From Allosalinactinospora lopnorensis (GTDB taxonomy: Bacteria > Actinomycetota > Actinomycetes > Streptosporangiales > Streptosporangiaceae), in NCBI RefSeq assembly GCF_000981225.1, contig NZ_LAJC01000068.1:1-33719 (forward strand): DNA of 33,719 nucleotides, written 5' to 3'. The stretch's first letter is position 1; each line of letters begins with the position of its first letter. Below are positions 1 to 9,828 of this stretch, one piece after another. A model generated the notes under the pieces. It was not told where the DNA came from. It worked only from the letters and a program-made list of their open reading frames with translations, and searched no databases. The position numbers were made by a program, and so were the translations under genes.

Positions 1-11
1 CACGCGGGCGA

Positions 12-38
12 GCCCCGCCCCGGCGCGGCGGACGGGGC
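12..38 (-). terminator. Possible terminator hairpin after the alpha-glucosidase operon
   Basis: Six-base arms GCCCCG (12-17) and CGGGGC (33-38) enclose a GC-rich loop just beyond the glucosidase stop codon at 45-47. There is no T tract, which is common for actinobacterial terminators. Function is inferred from position only. Confidence 0.3.
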
Positions 39-44
39 CGGCGG

Positions 45-1709
45 TCACAGCGCGAGCCAGACCGCGGTGTCCGGCGGAAGGCGGTCCTCCTCCAGAGGGC
101 CGCTGGCAAGCAGCACGCGTCCGCGGGGGAGCGGACAGGGCCGGTTGGACAGGTTGGCGACGCAGCCGAACCCGGGGGCGCGGGTGAAGGAGAGCGCTCC
201 CTCGTCCGCCTCGCTCCACTCCAGTTCACCCTCGCCAAGGGCGGGATGTTCCCGGCGGAGTCGCAGCGCCGTCCGGTACAGCCCGAGCACGGACTCCGGA
301 CGGCCGTCCTGCGCCCGTGCGGTGTACTCCTTCCACTCCTCGGGCTGGGGCAGCCAGGGCTCGGCGCCGCTGCCATCCGGGGAGAAACCGAACGGCGGAG
401 CGGTGCCCGACCACGGCAGCGGTACCCGGCAGCCGTCCCGCCCGCGTTCGGTGCGCCCGGACCTCTCCCAGATCGGGTCCTGCAGCACCTCGTCGGGAAG
501 GTCCTCGACCTCCCAGAGGCCGAGCTCCTCTCCCTGGTAGACGTAGGCACCGCCCGGCAGGGCCAGCATGAGCAGCGCGGCCGCCCGGGCCCGCCGGAGA
601 CCCAACTCCAGGTCGAGCGGGGTCTCAGCGGAGAAGCGCCCGCCGTAGGGCCACTCCTGGAGCGAACGGCCGTAGCGGCTGGGGTGGCGGATCACGTCGT
701 GGTTGGACAGCACCCAGGTGGCGGGTGCGCCGACCTCCTCCAGGTACGACGTGGTGGTGTCGATGACCTCGCGGAAGGCGTCGGCGTCCCACGGACAGCG
801 CAGGAAGTCGAAGTTGAACGCCGTGTGCAGGCGGTCGGAGCGCACGTAGTTGGCCAGCCGGTCCGGGGTCGGCGTGTGCGCCTCCGCGACGAACTTCCGG
901 TCGCCCGGGTACTCGTCGGCCACCCGCCGCCACGCGCGGTAGATCTCGTGCACCGCGTCCCGGTCCTGGTGCGGGTGCGCACCAGCGGGGTAGGCACTGG
1001 TGTCGTCCAGCAGGTCCGGCAGGTCGGCGTCCTTGACCAGTCCGTGCGCGACGTCGATGCGGAAGCCGTCGACGTCGCGGTCGAACCAGAACCGCAGGAC
1101 GGACTGGAACTCCGCGTGCACCTCCGGGTTCTCCCAGTTCAGGTCCGGCTGCTCCGGGGCGAACAGGTGCAGGTACCACTCTCCCGGACTGCCGTCCGGG
1201 TCGGCGGCCCGCGTCCACGCGGACCCGCCGAAGGCCGAGCGCCAGTTGTTGGGGGGTTCGGCGCCGTCGGGGCCGCGGCCGGGGCGGAAGACGAAGCGCT
1301 CCCGTTCCGGGCTGCCGGGGCCGGCGGCCAGCGCCGCCCGGAACCAGACGTGCTGGTCGGAAACGTGGTTGGGGACGATGTCGGGGATCACGCGCAGCCC
1401 GTGTTCATGGGCCTCGGCGATCAGTGCCTCCGCCTCGGCGAGGGTGCCGAACCGGGGGTCGATGTCGCGGAAGTCCGCGACGTCGTAGCCGGCATCGGCC
1501 TGCGGCGAGGGGTACCAGGGGGTGATCCAGAGCGCGTCTACGCCCAGGTCCCGCAGGTAGGGCAGCCGGGAGCGGATGCCGGCGATATCGCCCATGCCGT
1601 CACCGTTGCCGTCGGCGAAACTGCGGATGTAGATCTGGTAGATCACGGCGTCCCGCCACCACGGGGCGGTCCCGGACCGCGCCGAACCGGTCGCGTCGGT
1701 GCCATGCAT
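45..1709 (-). CDS. GH13 alpha-glucosidase / oligo-1,6-glucosidase type
   Basis: A cytoplasmic hydrolase (no signal peptide) expected to release glucose from maltose, isomaltose or trehalose-like oligosaccharides taken up by an ABC transporter. The (beta/alpha)8 barrel of glycoside hydrolase family 13 is clear from the WWRDAVIYQIY start of the barrel, region I (DIVPNHVS, about 110-117), region II (GFRIDVAHG with nucleophile Asp219), region III (VAEAH with acid/base Glu276) and region IV (SNHD, Asp338). At 554 residues the length is normal. The start at 1709 was chosen because AGAAGGGA lies about 7 bases upstream and the 69 bases before it have weaker third-position GC. An alternative ATG at 1778 overlaps the stop of the upstream permease (ATGA) with a GGAG ahead of it, so translational coupling cannot be excluded. 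The gene is second in an operon with the MalG-like permease. Exact substrate is not readable from sequence. Confidence 0.92.
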   Translation of the reverse strand: MHGTDATGSARSGTAPWWRDAVIYQIYIRSFADGNGDGMGDIAGIRSRLPYLRDLGVDALWITPWYPSPQADAGYDVADFRDIDPRFGTLAEAEALIAEAHEHGLRVIPDIVPNHVSDQHVWFRAALAAGPGSPERERFVFRPGRGPDGAEPPNNWRSAFGGSAWTRAADPDGSPGEWYLHLFAPEQPDLNWENPEVHAEFQSVLRFWFDRDVDGFRIDVAHGLVKDADLPDLLDDTSAYPAGAHPHQDRDAVHEIYRAWRRVADEYPGDRKFVAEAHTPTPDRLANYVRSDRLHTAFNFDFLRCPWDADAFREVIDTTTSYLEEVGAPATWVLSNHDVIRHPSRYGRSLQEWPYGGRFSAETPLDLELGLRRARAAALLMLALPGGAYVYQGEELGLWEVEDLPDEVLQDPIWERSGRTERGRDGCRVPLPWSGTAPPFGFSPDGSGAEPWLPQPEEWKEYTARAQDGRPESVLGLYRTALRLRREHPALGEGELEWSEADEGALSFTRAPGFGCVANLSNRPCPLPRGRVLLASGPLEEDRLPPDTAVWLAL

Positions 1710-1774
1710 GCGGGGTTTCCCTTCTCTGTGGCGTCCACCGCCGGGAGAGCGGCGGGTGCCGGTTGTACGCGGGG

Positions 1775-2755
1775 TCATTTCACTCCGCCCGCGGTGAGAC
1801 CGGCGATGATGCGGCGCCGGCAGATGAGCACCAGGAGGACCAGTGGGATGGTGACCACAACGCCGGCGGCCATCTGGGTGCCGAAGGGCAGCTCGAACTG
1901 CTGGGCGCCGGTGAACTGGGAGATGGCGACGGTGACCGTTTGCATCTTGGGTCTATTCACTATCGTCAGGGCGATGATGAACTCGTTCCAGGCCATGATG
2001 AAGGTGAGGACGGCCGCGGTGAACATGCCGGGCAGCGCGATCGGGAGGATCACCTTGCGGAAGGCCTGGCCCGGCGTGCAGCCGTCGGCCTGGGCCGCCT
2101 GTTCGAGATCGAACGGCATCTGCTTGAAGAACGTCGTCAGCAGCCACACCGTCAGCGGCAGCGCGAAGGAGAGGTAGGGCACGATCATCGCCTGGTAGGT
2201 GTTGATCCAGCCGATGTCGGTGAAGAGCTTGAGCAGCGGCACGATCAGCGAGATACCGGGGAACATGACGGTGGCGATGATCGCCGCGAGGACGATTTTC
2301 TTGCCCCGGAAGGTCAGCCGGGCCAGGGCATAGGCCGTGGTCGTGCCGATGACGAGCGTGAGGGCCGTCGTGATGCCGGCCACCAGGAAGCTGTTCAGCA
2401 GCGCCCGGTGGAATCCCACGCTGGGGTCGAACACGGCGATCAGGTTTTCCGGTGACACCGATCTGGGGATGAGGCTGTTGTCGAACTGCTGGTTGGGCGG
2501 GCGCAGGGTGGTGGCCACCATCCAGTAGAACGGGGTCAGACAGAACAGCACGATCGCGGCCACACCCAGGTTGGGCATCCACCGCTTCCAGAGGGGTACC
2601 CCTGTCCTCGCCGGTCGTGTGGTCCTGCTGGTGGCCGGGGTTTCGTCGCGGGGTCCTGGAGCGTGGACGGCGCCGGAGGGGCGGCGCCGCGGCCACCAGG
2701 GGTCCGGATGCGGTCTGCTCCGGCGGCTGCCGTGCCGCGGTGGCGCCGTGGTCAC
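1775..2755 (-). CDS. Carbohydrate ABC transporter permease, MalG type
   Basis: Inner-membrane permease subunit of a CUT1-type sugar importer. About six hydrophobic segments begin near residue 62 (from the GTG at 2755), and the cytoplasmic EAA loop that contacts the ATPase is visible at about 218-241 (EQAAQADGC...ILPIALPG). The C terminus (RRRIIAGLTAGGVK) is typical of MalG proteins. The GTG start at 2755 has no convincing ribosome site and gives an unusually long Pro/Arg-rich N terminus of about 55 residues; Met60 (2578) is an alternative but leaves almost no residues before the first membrane helix. The gene normally follows malE and malF; neither is in the window and the operon promoter sits directly upstream, so it is an orphan subunit here. 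It overlaps the upstream alternative start of the glucosidase by 4 bases. Confidence 0.88.
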   Translation of the reverse strand: MTTAPPRHGSRRSRPHPDPWWPRRRPSGAVHAPGPRDETPATSRTTRPARTGVPLWKRWMPNLGVAAIVLFCLTPFYWMVATTLRPPNQQFDNSLIPRSVSPENLIAVFDPSVGFHRALLNSFLVAGITTALTLVIGTTTAYALARLTFRGKKIVLAAIIATVMFPGISLIVPLLKLFTDIGWINTYQAMIVPYLSFALPLTVWLLTTFFKQMPFDLEQAAQADGCTPGQAFRKVILPIALPGMFTAAVLTFIMAWNEFIIALTIVNRPKMQTVTVAISQFTGAQQFELPFGTQMAAGVVVTIPLVLLVLICRRRIIAGLTAGGVK

Positions 2756-2879
2756 GGAACACGCCGTGCCGCGAATCCCGGGGCCGGTGGGCCTCGTCGA
2801 TGTTGGCCACGGCTTCTTCCGTTCCGTCGAACCGGCTTAACCAGGACTCCACGGGACCATACTGTGCCCCACACCTTAA

Positions 2880-2893
2880 TGCAAGCGTTTGCA
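2880..2893. promoter_or_regulatory. LacI-family operator upstream of the permease-glucosidase operon
   Basis: The 14-base site TGCAAGCGTTTGCA is a near-perfect palindrome (12 of 14 positions) around a central CG, the classic shape of LacI/GalR-family operators. It lies just downstream of the candidate promoter at 2911-2937, so binding would block transcription. The repressor encoded at 4313-5338 is the natural candidate. Confidence 0.72.
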
Positions 2894-2910
2894 AAAAATC
2901 ATGACAATCT

Positions 2911-2937
2911 TCGATACACACCCTGTTTATCAGTCAA
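2911..2937 (-). promoter_or_regulatory. Candidate promoter of the permease-glucosidase operon
   Basis: On the minus strand, TTGACT (2932-2937) is followed 15 bases later by TATCGA (2911-2916), in an AT-rich pocket that contrasts with the surrounding GC-rich DNA. The spacing is short and the -10 is imperfect, so the position is a guess supported mainly by the adjacent operator. Confidence 0.4.
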
Positions 2938-2949
2938 TTTCTGCTCAGT

Positions 2950-2960
2950 AGCGCTTGCAA
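2950..2960. promoter_or_regulatory. Possible second LacI half-operator
   Basis: AGCGCTTGCAA matches one half of the operator at 2880-2893, about 65 bases away. The other half is not conserved. It could serve as an auxiliary site for looping; weak on its own. Confidence 0.3.
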
Positions 2961-2989
2961 TGCTGCGGCGAAGGTGGGCACAGGGCACC

Positions 2990-3012
2990 CTCCGCCGGCC
3001 GCGCCGGCGGAG
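2990..3012 (-). terminator. Hairpin terminator after the M50 protease gene
   Basis: Perfect 10-base arms CTCCGCCGGC (2990-2999) and GCCGGCGGAG (3003-3012) with a 3-base loop lie 11 bases past the protease stop codon and before the next minus-strand promoter. There is no T tract, as is usual in high-GC actinomycetes. Confidence 0.55.
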
Positions 3013-3023
3013 AGGGAGCACGC

Positions 3024-4199
3024 TCACCTGCGTGTGTTCAGATCCGCGCCGCGCGGCGGGTAGGGGTCGGCCGCGCGCAGGTCCGCGGCCAGGGCCAACC
3101 GTGATATGTCCGTCGGCGAGACGACCCCGATGACCCGCCCGACCTCGTCGAGTACGACGGCCCGGCCGTCGCTGCATCCGTACATGCGCGACAGGAGTTC
3201 CGTGATGGGCTCGTCGGCCGTCGCTGTCGGAACCTCCTCAGGGGCGCAGGCGATCTCCTCGAGCCGGGTGTCCGCCCGCCGGTCGGCCGGCACCGAGCGG
3301 ATCCGGTTCAACGTGGCCAGACCGCTCAGCCGGCCGTACTCGTCGACCAGCGGGTAGGTGGAGAAGCGGTGCCGCAGCACCACGTCGCCGATGAACTCGG
3401 CGACCGAGGCCTGCGGCGGCGCCGTCACGAGGGAGTTCGACATCACTTCGCGCACCCGGACCCCGTGGAGCCGCGCCCCCAGCCGGACCTGCTCCTCCTC
3501 CGCGGAGGCCGCGTGCACCATGAACAAGCCGATCAGCGCCAGCCAGAGCCCGCCGATCCCGGCCAGGAACAGCAGTTGGGCGATCCCGAGCCCGATCAGC
3601 GCCAGGCCGAGGAAGCGGCCCGCGCGGGCGGAGATGGTGGCCGCGCGGGCGCGGTCCCCGGTGCCCCACCACAGTGCCGCCCGCAGTACCCGGCCGCCGT
3701 CCAGCGGCGCCGCGGGAAGCAGGTTGAAGACCGCGAGGATGATGTTCGCCGAGGCGAGGAAACCGAACACCGCGACGGCCGGCTCCCCCCATATGGGGAT
3801 CACACCGGCCGCACCGGTGAGAATCCCGAACACGATGCCGAGCCCGAGGCTCGTCGCCGGGCCGACGGCGGCGATCGCCAGGTCGCTGCGCGGTGTCGTG
3901 GGTTCCCCCCGCATCTGGGCGACCCCGCCGAGCAGCCACAGGGTGATGCCCTCGATTTCGACGCCCATGGCCCGGGCGACGAGGGCGTGCGACAGTTCGT
4001 GCACCAGGATCGAGAACACCAGCAGCAGCGCTGCGACCAGCGCGGCCAGTGCGTGCGCGGTGAACGACCAATCGGGGAACCAGATGGGGAAGACCCCGTA
4101 CGTCAGGCCCAGCCCGACGAGCAGGATGATCACCAGTACCCCGATATTGACGCCTACCGGAATTCCGAACCAGCGGCCCAGCCCTAACGTGGTTCGCAT
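3024..4199 (-). CDS. Site-2 protease family (M50) metalloprotease with two CBS domains
   Basis: Integral-membrane zinc metalloprotease of the Rip3/SpoIVFB-like S2P class, 391 residues. The zinc motif HELSH (67-71) lies in a membrane helix and the third ligand motif, PLDGGR (Asp167), is in the expected position after NLLPAAP. Several further hydrophobic segments follow. The C-terminal part (about 255-385) holds a pair of CBS domains, seen as VREVMSNSLVTAPPQ...FSTYPLVDEYG and the second repeat ending VIGVVSPTDISRL; such domains usually bind adenine nucleotides. The start ATG at 4199 begins MRTTLGLGRWFGIPVGVN, the usual N terminus of this family; upward extension reads as low-quality Arg/Gly-rich sequence. 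It lies between the sugar operon and its repressor and its substrate is not evident. Confidence 0.93.
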   Translation of the reverse strand: MRTTLGLGRWFGIPVGVNIGVLVIILLVGLGLTYGVFPIWFPDWSFTAHALAALVAALLLVFSILVHELSHALVARAMGVEIEGITLWLLGGVAQMRGEPTTPRSDLAIAAVGPATSLGLGIVFGILTGAAGVIPIWGEPAVAVFGFLASANIILAVFNLLPAAPLDGGRVLRAALWWGTGDRARAATISARAGRFLGLALIGLGIAQLLFLAGIGGLWLALIGLFMVHAASAEEEQVRLGARLHGVRVREVMSNSLVTAPPQASVAEFIGDVVLRHRFSTYPLVDEYGRLSGLATLNRIRSVPADRRADTRLEEIACAPEEVPTATADEPITELLSRMYGCSDGRAVVLDEVGRVIGVVSPTDISRLALAADLRAADPYPPRGADLNTRR

Positions 4200-4312
4200 C
4201 GTCGCCCCTGTTCCCGGGCGCCCCCCGCCCGTGCGGTTGCCCCTACGGTCGGTGATGCCCGCTACCCGGTCAGCCGCAACCCATGTGGCGGGACGGAAAG
4301 GCCGCCGGGGTC

Positions 4313-5338
4313 TCAGGAGGTCAGGTTCCGCGTGCTGCGAGGGGTCGACGTCGACTGGCGCACGACAAGCCGGGTTTCGAGCTGGACGTGCTCGGGTTCG
4401 GAGTCGGGAGCGTCGATGACCCGGTCGGCCAGCCGGGCCGCGCACGCACCCATGTCGAAGACGGGCTGGGCCATGGTGGTGAGGTCGAGGAGTTCGGCGG
4501 TGTCGCTGTCGTCGAACCCCATGACCGAGACGACCTCGGGAACGTCGAGGCGCGACCTCCGCAGGACCCGCAGCACGCCCATGGCGACGTCGTCGGACTC
4601 GGCGAACACCGCCGTCGGCGGTACGTCCAGGGACAGCAGGCGTCCCGTCGCCAGCGCGCCGCCCTCGTGCCCGGGCCGTTCCGTGACGACCAGCGGTTCG
4701 GCGCCCGCTGCGGCCATCGCCTGCCGGTACCCGCGCAACCGGTCGCGGGAACTCCACGAGAACCCGGTCGCGTCACGGGAGTTGATGTAGGCGATCCGCG
4801 TGTGGCCGAGGTTGAGCAGGTGCCTGGTGGCCGCCGCGGCCGCCGCGCTGTTGTCGATGAACACGCTGGGCCGGCACTCGACGAACTGGCTGCAGAAGAC
4901 GACCGGCACGCCGATCTCGTCGAGCTGGGCGATCTCCTTCTCGTCGAGGTCGAGGGCGATCGCGACAACGGCGTCCACGTTGCTCCGCAGGGGCAGCGAG
5001 CGGATGCAGCCGTCGAGCTCGTCGACGTCCCCTACCTGGTAGACGAGCATGTCCCGACCGCTTGAGCGCATCTGGGTGTTCATTCCCGCCAGCGCGACGC
5101 CGAAGAACCACGGCTGCAGGAACGGGACGAGTACCGCCACACGCCCGGTGCGCCCGGTGACCAGGCTGGAGGCCCCCCGGGAGACCACATAGGACAGCTC
5201 CGCGGCGGCGCGCTCCACGTTCTCCCGCACCTGCGGGGCCACACCCGGGGCTCCGCGCAGCGCGCGGGAGACCGTCGAAAGGGAGACGCCCGCCCGCTCA
5301 GCGACGTCGCTCATCCGGGGATGCTCAGGAACCGCCAT
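4313..5338 (-). CDS. LacI-family transcriptional repressor
   Basis: A 341-residue DNA-binding repressor with the usual N-terminal helix-turn-helix (MSDVAERAGVSLSTVSRAL, about 9-27) and hinge, then a periplasmic-binding-protein-like sensor domain starting at GRVAVLVPF. Regulators of this kind bind palindromic operators and release them when a sugar binds. It diverges from the broken GH13 gene and lies upstream of the sugar permease-glucosidase operon. Matching operator-like palindromes occur in front of both targets (2880-2893, 5459-5472, 5545-5558), so it is inferred to control alpha-glucoside use and possibly itself. The start at 5338 places the HTH at the usual distance from the N terminus; Met9 (5314) is an alternative and the longer upstream reading is implausible. 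Confidence 0.93.
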   Translation of the reverse strand: MAVPEHPRMSDVAERAGVSLSTVSRALRGAPGVAPQVRENVERAAAELSYVVSRGASSLVTGRTGRVAVLVPFLQPWFFGVALAGMNTQMRSSGRDMLVYQVGDVDELDGCIRSLPLRSNVDAVVAIALDLDEKEIAQLDEIGVPVVFCSQFVECRPSVFIDNSAAAAAATRHLLNLGHTRIAYINSRDATGFSWSSRDRLRGYRQAMAAAGAEPLVVTERPGHEGGALATGRLLSLDVPPTAVFAESDDVAMGVLRVLRRSRLDVPEVVSVMGFDDSDTAELLDLTTMAQPVFDMGACAARLADRVIDAPDSEPEHVQLETRLVVRQSTSTPRSTRNLTS

Positions 5339-5458
5339 GTCAACGATGCTACTGAGGGTCCGCCGCCGGCTGGGCGGCGCGGGAATATCCCGGCCTGTCG
5401 CGGGCCGCTCCGCGCGGCCTTCGCCGAGGACCGCTGCGCTCGTCTCGGCACACCTTTT

Positions 5459-5472
5459 TGGTAGCGTTCCCA
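5459..5472. promoter_or_regulatory. LacI-family operator-like palindrome in the divergent intergenic region
   Basis: TGGTAGCGTTCCCA has palindromic ends (TGG...CCA) around a central CG and matches the operator at 2880-2893 at 10 of 14 positions. It lies about 120 bases upstream of the repressor start and could give autoregulation. Confidence 0.5.
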
Positions 5473-5523
5473 GGCGGTTTTCCACTGCTATTTTTCCACT
5501 ACCTGCGTGCAGTTGATTTTCGA

Positions 5524-7495
<1,972 letters not shown>

Positions 7496-7499
<4 letters not shown>

Positions 7500-8596
7500 G
7501 CCCGCGCCACCCTTCGCCGCCGGACCAGGAACAGGAAGAACGGGCCGCCCAGCACGGCCGTCATAATGCCCACCTGGAGTTCCGCCGGCCGTGCCAGGAT
7601 CCGCCCCAACACGTCGGCGCCGAGGAACAGCACGGGTGCGAGCACAGCGCAGTAGGAGAGCAGCCAGCGAAGGTCGGGTCCGGTCAGCGCGCGCACCAGG
7701 TGCGGCACCGCCAGCCCGACGAAGACGATCGGCCCGCAGGCCGCCGTGGCCGAGCCGCACAGCAGTGTCACCGCTGTCATGGCGAGCGCCCGGGTGCCGA
7801 CGGGGGTGGTTCCGAGCGCGCGCGCCGCTTCGTCGCCCAGTGCGAGGGCGTTCAGCGGCCGGGCCAGAGCGAGCGCCAGCAGCAGTCCGGCGAGCACGAA
7901 CGGGGCCACCTTCGCCACCGTTTCGATCCGGGCGTCGGCCAGTGAGCCGACCGTCCAGAAGCGCATCCTGTCCAGTGAGGCGGTGTCCAGCAACTGCACC
8001 GCGTTCACGTAGGAGTAGAGCGCCGCGCCGATCGCGGTCCCGGCGAGCGCCAACCGCGCCGGAGTGGCCTCGCGCCCGCCGCCGACCACGTAGACCAGAA
8101 CGGAGACCAGTGCCGCACCCAGGAACGCGAACCAGATATAGCCGGTGAAGGTGGCCACCCCCAGGAAGGAGATCGCCGAGACCACGGCCGCCGACGCACC
8201 CGCGTTGATCCCCAGGATCCCCGGGTCGGCGAGCGGGTTGCGCGTCAGCGCCTGCATCACGCCCCCGGCGAGCCCGAGCGCGCTCCCGGCGAGCAACCCC
8301 AGCAGCGTGCGCGGCAGCCGCATCTCGTGCACCACGGTGTAGTCGGCCGAACCGCTGTCGACGAGGCCGTGCCACACCTGCTCCAGGGGCAGGTGCTTGG
8401 CGCCCACCGCCAGGCTGAGCGCAGAGGCGGCGAGCAGGAGCAGCAGGGCGCAGAGCAGTCCGGCCGCGCGCGCCGCGTGCGGACCGGGGACCGGCCGGCT
8501 GCCGAAGGGCTGGGGGGTTGCCGTTCCCGCCTCGGCTCGTTGGGAGGAGCGGAGGGACACGTGCGGGCTCCGGTTCGGGAGGGGGACCACGGACAC
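7496..8596 (-). CDS. Iron-siderophore ABC transporter permease (FecCD family), first gene
   Basis: Inner-membrane FecCD-type permease of up to 366 residues with about nine or ten hydrophobic segments, the conserved MRLPRTLLGLLAG and [18 protein letters not shown] stretches, and PHLVRALTGPD near the end. It is the first gene of the minus-strand transcript that starts next to two iron boxes, so it should be repressed when iron is plentiful. The GTG at 8596 is the furthest possible start but lacks a good ribosome site; a GTG at 8560 has GGAG 8 bases upstream and would give 354 residues, and I regard it as at least equally likely. It couples by a 4-base overlap to the second permease. Confidence 0.93.
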
Positions 8597-8606
8597 CGGT
8601 AAAGGT

Positions 8607-8625
8607 ATTGGTTAGATTAACCTAA
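8607..8625. promoter_or_regulatory. DtxR/IdeR-like iron box 1
   Basis: The core GGTTAGATTAACC (8610-8622) matches the known DtxR/IdeR core GGTTAGSCTAACC at 11 of 13 positions. It lies in the divergent control region between the FecCD permeases and the siderophore-binding lipoprotein. Established for this family: Fe2+-loaded DtxR/IdeR binds such 19-bp palindromes to repress iron uptake. Confidence 0.8.
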
Positions 8626-8626
8626 C

Positions 8627-8645
8627 ACAGGTTAGGCTAAGCTAC
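8627..8645. promoter_or_regulatory. DtxR/IdeR-like iron box 2
   Basis: The core GGTTAGGCTAAGC (8630-8642) matches the consensus at 12 of 13 positions. It is centred exactly 20 bp from box 1, about two helical turns, so two dimers could sit on the same face and silence both divergent promoters. Confidence 0.82.
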
Positions 8646-8706
8646 TCTTTGCTTCGGTTGCTGCCCCCAGCTCCGGATCCCCCATGCAGTGAAAGGACGC
8701 AAGCTC

Positions 8707-9720
8707 ATGCCGCGTGTTCGTTCCCATCCTCTTTCCCGCCGCGGACTGCTGACCGCTTTCGGTGCGCTCGGTATCGGAAGCCTGGCCACCGCGTGCGGCG
8801 GCGCGCCCTCCGGCTCCGAATCGAAGGGAGGTTCCTGGAGCTTCGAGGACGACCGCGGAACGACGGTGCAGACCGACGGGCGGCCCGAGGCCATCGTCGC
8901 CTTCGTGGGAACCGCCGCTGTCCTCCACGACTACGGAATCGAGTGCGTGGGGGTGTTCGGCCCCACGAAGGGCGAGGACGGTGAGGCCGACGTCCAGGCC
9001 GGCGACCTCGACGTCGACAAGGTCACGGTCCTCGGCAACGCCTGGGGCGAGTTCAGCATCGAGGAGTACGCGGCACTCGAGCCGGACGTGCTGATCTCCA
9101 GCATGTACGAGGAGGACACCCTCTGGTACGTCCCTGAGGAGAGCGAGGAGGAGATCCTCAGCATCGCCCCGAGTATCGGGCTGAACGTCGCTGACGTCTC
9201 GCTTCCCGAACCGCTGGAGCGCCACGCCGAACTCGCCGAGGCTCTCGGGGCCGACCTGAACTCCGAGCAGGCGACCGAGGCCAAGAAGCGCTTCGACGAG
9301 GCCTCCGACGCCCTCCGGGAAGCCGCCGAAGCCAACGGCGGCATCAAGGTCATGGCCGCCTCCGGCGACGCCGACCTGTTCTACGCCTCCAACCCCGAAA
9401 CCGCTGCCGACCTGCGCTATTTCCAGGAGCTCGGCGTCGACTTCGTCATCCCGGACAATCTCGACGAGGGCGGCTTCTTCGAAAGCCTCAGCTGGGAGAA
9501 CGCCGACAAGTACAGCGCCGACCTCATCATGCTCGACAACCGGAGCTCGGCCCTGCAGCCGGAGGACCTCGGCTCCAAGCCGACGTGGAAGGAGCTGCCC
9601 GCGGTCGAGGCCGACCAGGTCATCCCCTGGGTGAGCGAGCCCCGCTTCTCCTACGCGGGGTGCGCTCCGCTGATCGAGGACCTCGCCGAGGCGATCCGGG
9701 AGGCCGAGAAGGTCGGCTGA
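8707..9720 (+). CDS. Ferric-siderophore ABC transporter substrate-binding lipoprotein
   Basis: Extracellular, membrane-anchored binding protein (FepB/FhuD-like, cluster A-8 type), 337 residues. The N terminus carries a twin-arginine motif (SRRGLL, Arg11-Arg12), a hydrophobic stretch and a lipobox ending in Cys30 (LATACGG), so it is probably exported by Tat and lipidated. The mature part has the two-lobe family features: IVAFVGTAAVLHDYG, ALEPDVLISSMY, and the long linking helix around SLPEPLERHAELAEALGADL. Start at 8707 is chosen because AAGGA ends 9 bases upstream; the GTG at 8689 would place that ribosome site inside the gene. It lies directly downstream of the iron boxes and is followed by the siderophore-interacting protein gene. 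Confidence 0.95.
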   Translation: MPRVRSHPLSRRGLLTAFGALGIGSLATACGGAPSGSESKGGSWSFEDDRGTTVQTDGRPEAIVAFVGTAAVLHDYGIECVGVFGPTKGEDGEADVQAGDLDVDKVTVLGNAWGEFSIEEYAALEPDVLISSMYEEDTLWYVPEESEEEILSIAPSIGLNVADVSLPEPLERHAELAEALGADLNSEQATEAKKRFDEASDALREAAEANGGIKVMAASGDADLFYASNPETAADLRYFQELGVDFVIPDNLDEGGFFESLSWENADKYSADLIMLDNRSSALQPEDLGSKPTWKELPAVEADQVIPWVSEPRFSYAGCAPLIEDLAEAIREAEKVG

Positions 9721-9828
9721 GCACGCTCTCCGCGAAGGCGCCCCGGAAACCGCCGTGTCCCACCCGCCCAGCGCCGCCGAGGACGGTGACCTGGGACCGT
9801 CCATCCACGAATCAGGAGTTCCCGCGCA

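Noticed and set aside
246-2177. Long plus-strand open frame of 643 codons over the glucosidase and permease
   Set aside because: Antisense shadow of two well-supported minus-strand genes; Arg/Gly/Val-rich with no domain.
3024-4757. N-terminal extension of the M50 protease to 4757
   Set aside because: The extra 186 residues are Arg/Gly-rich, overlap the LacI gene in antisense frame terms, and the family N terminus starts at 4199.
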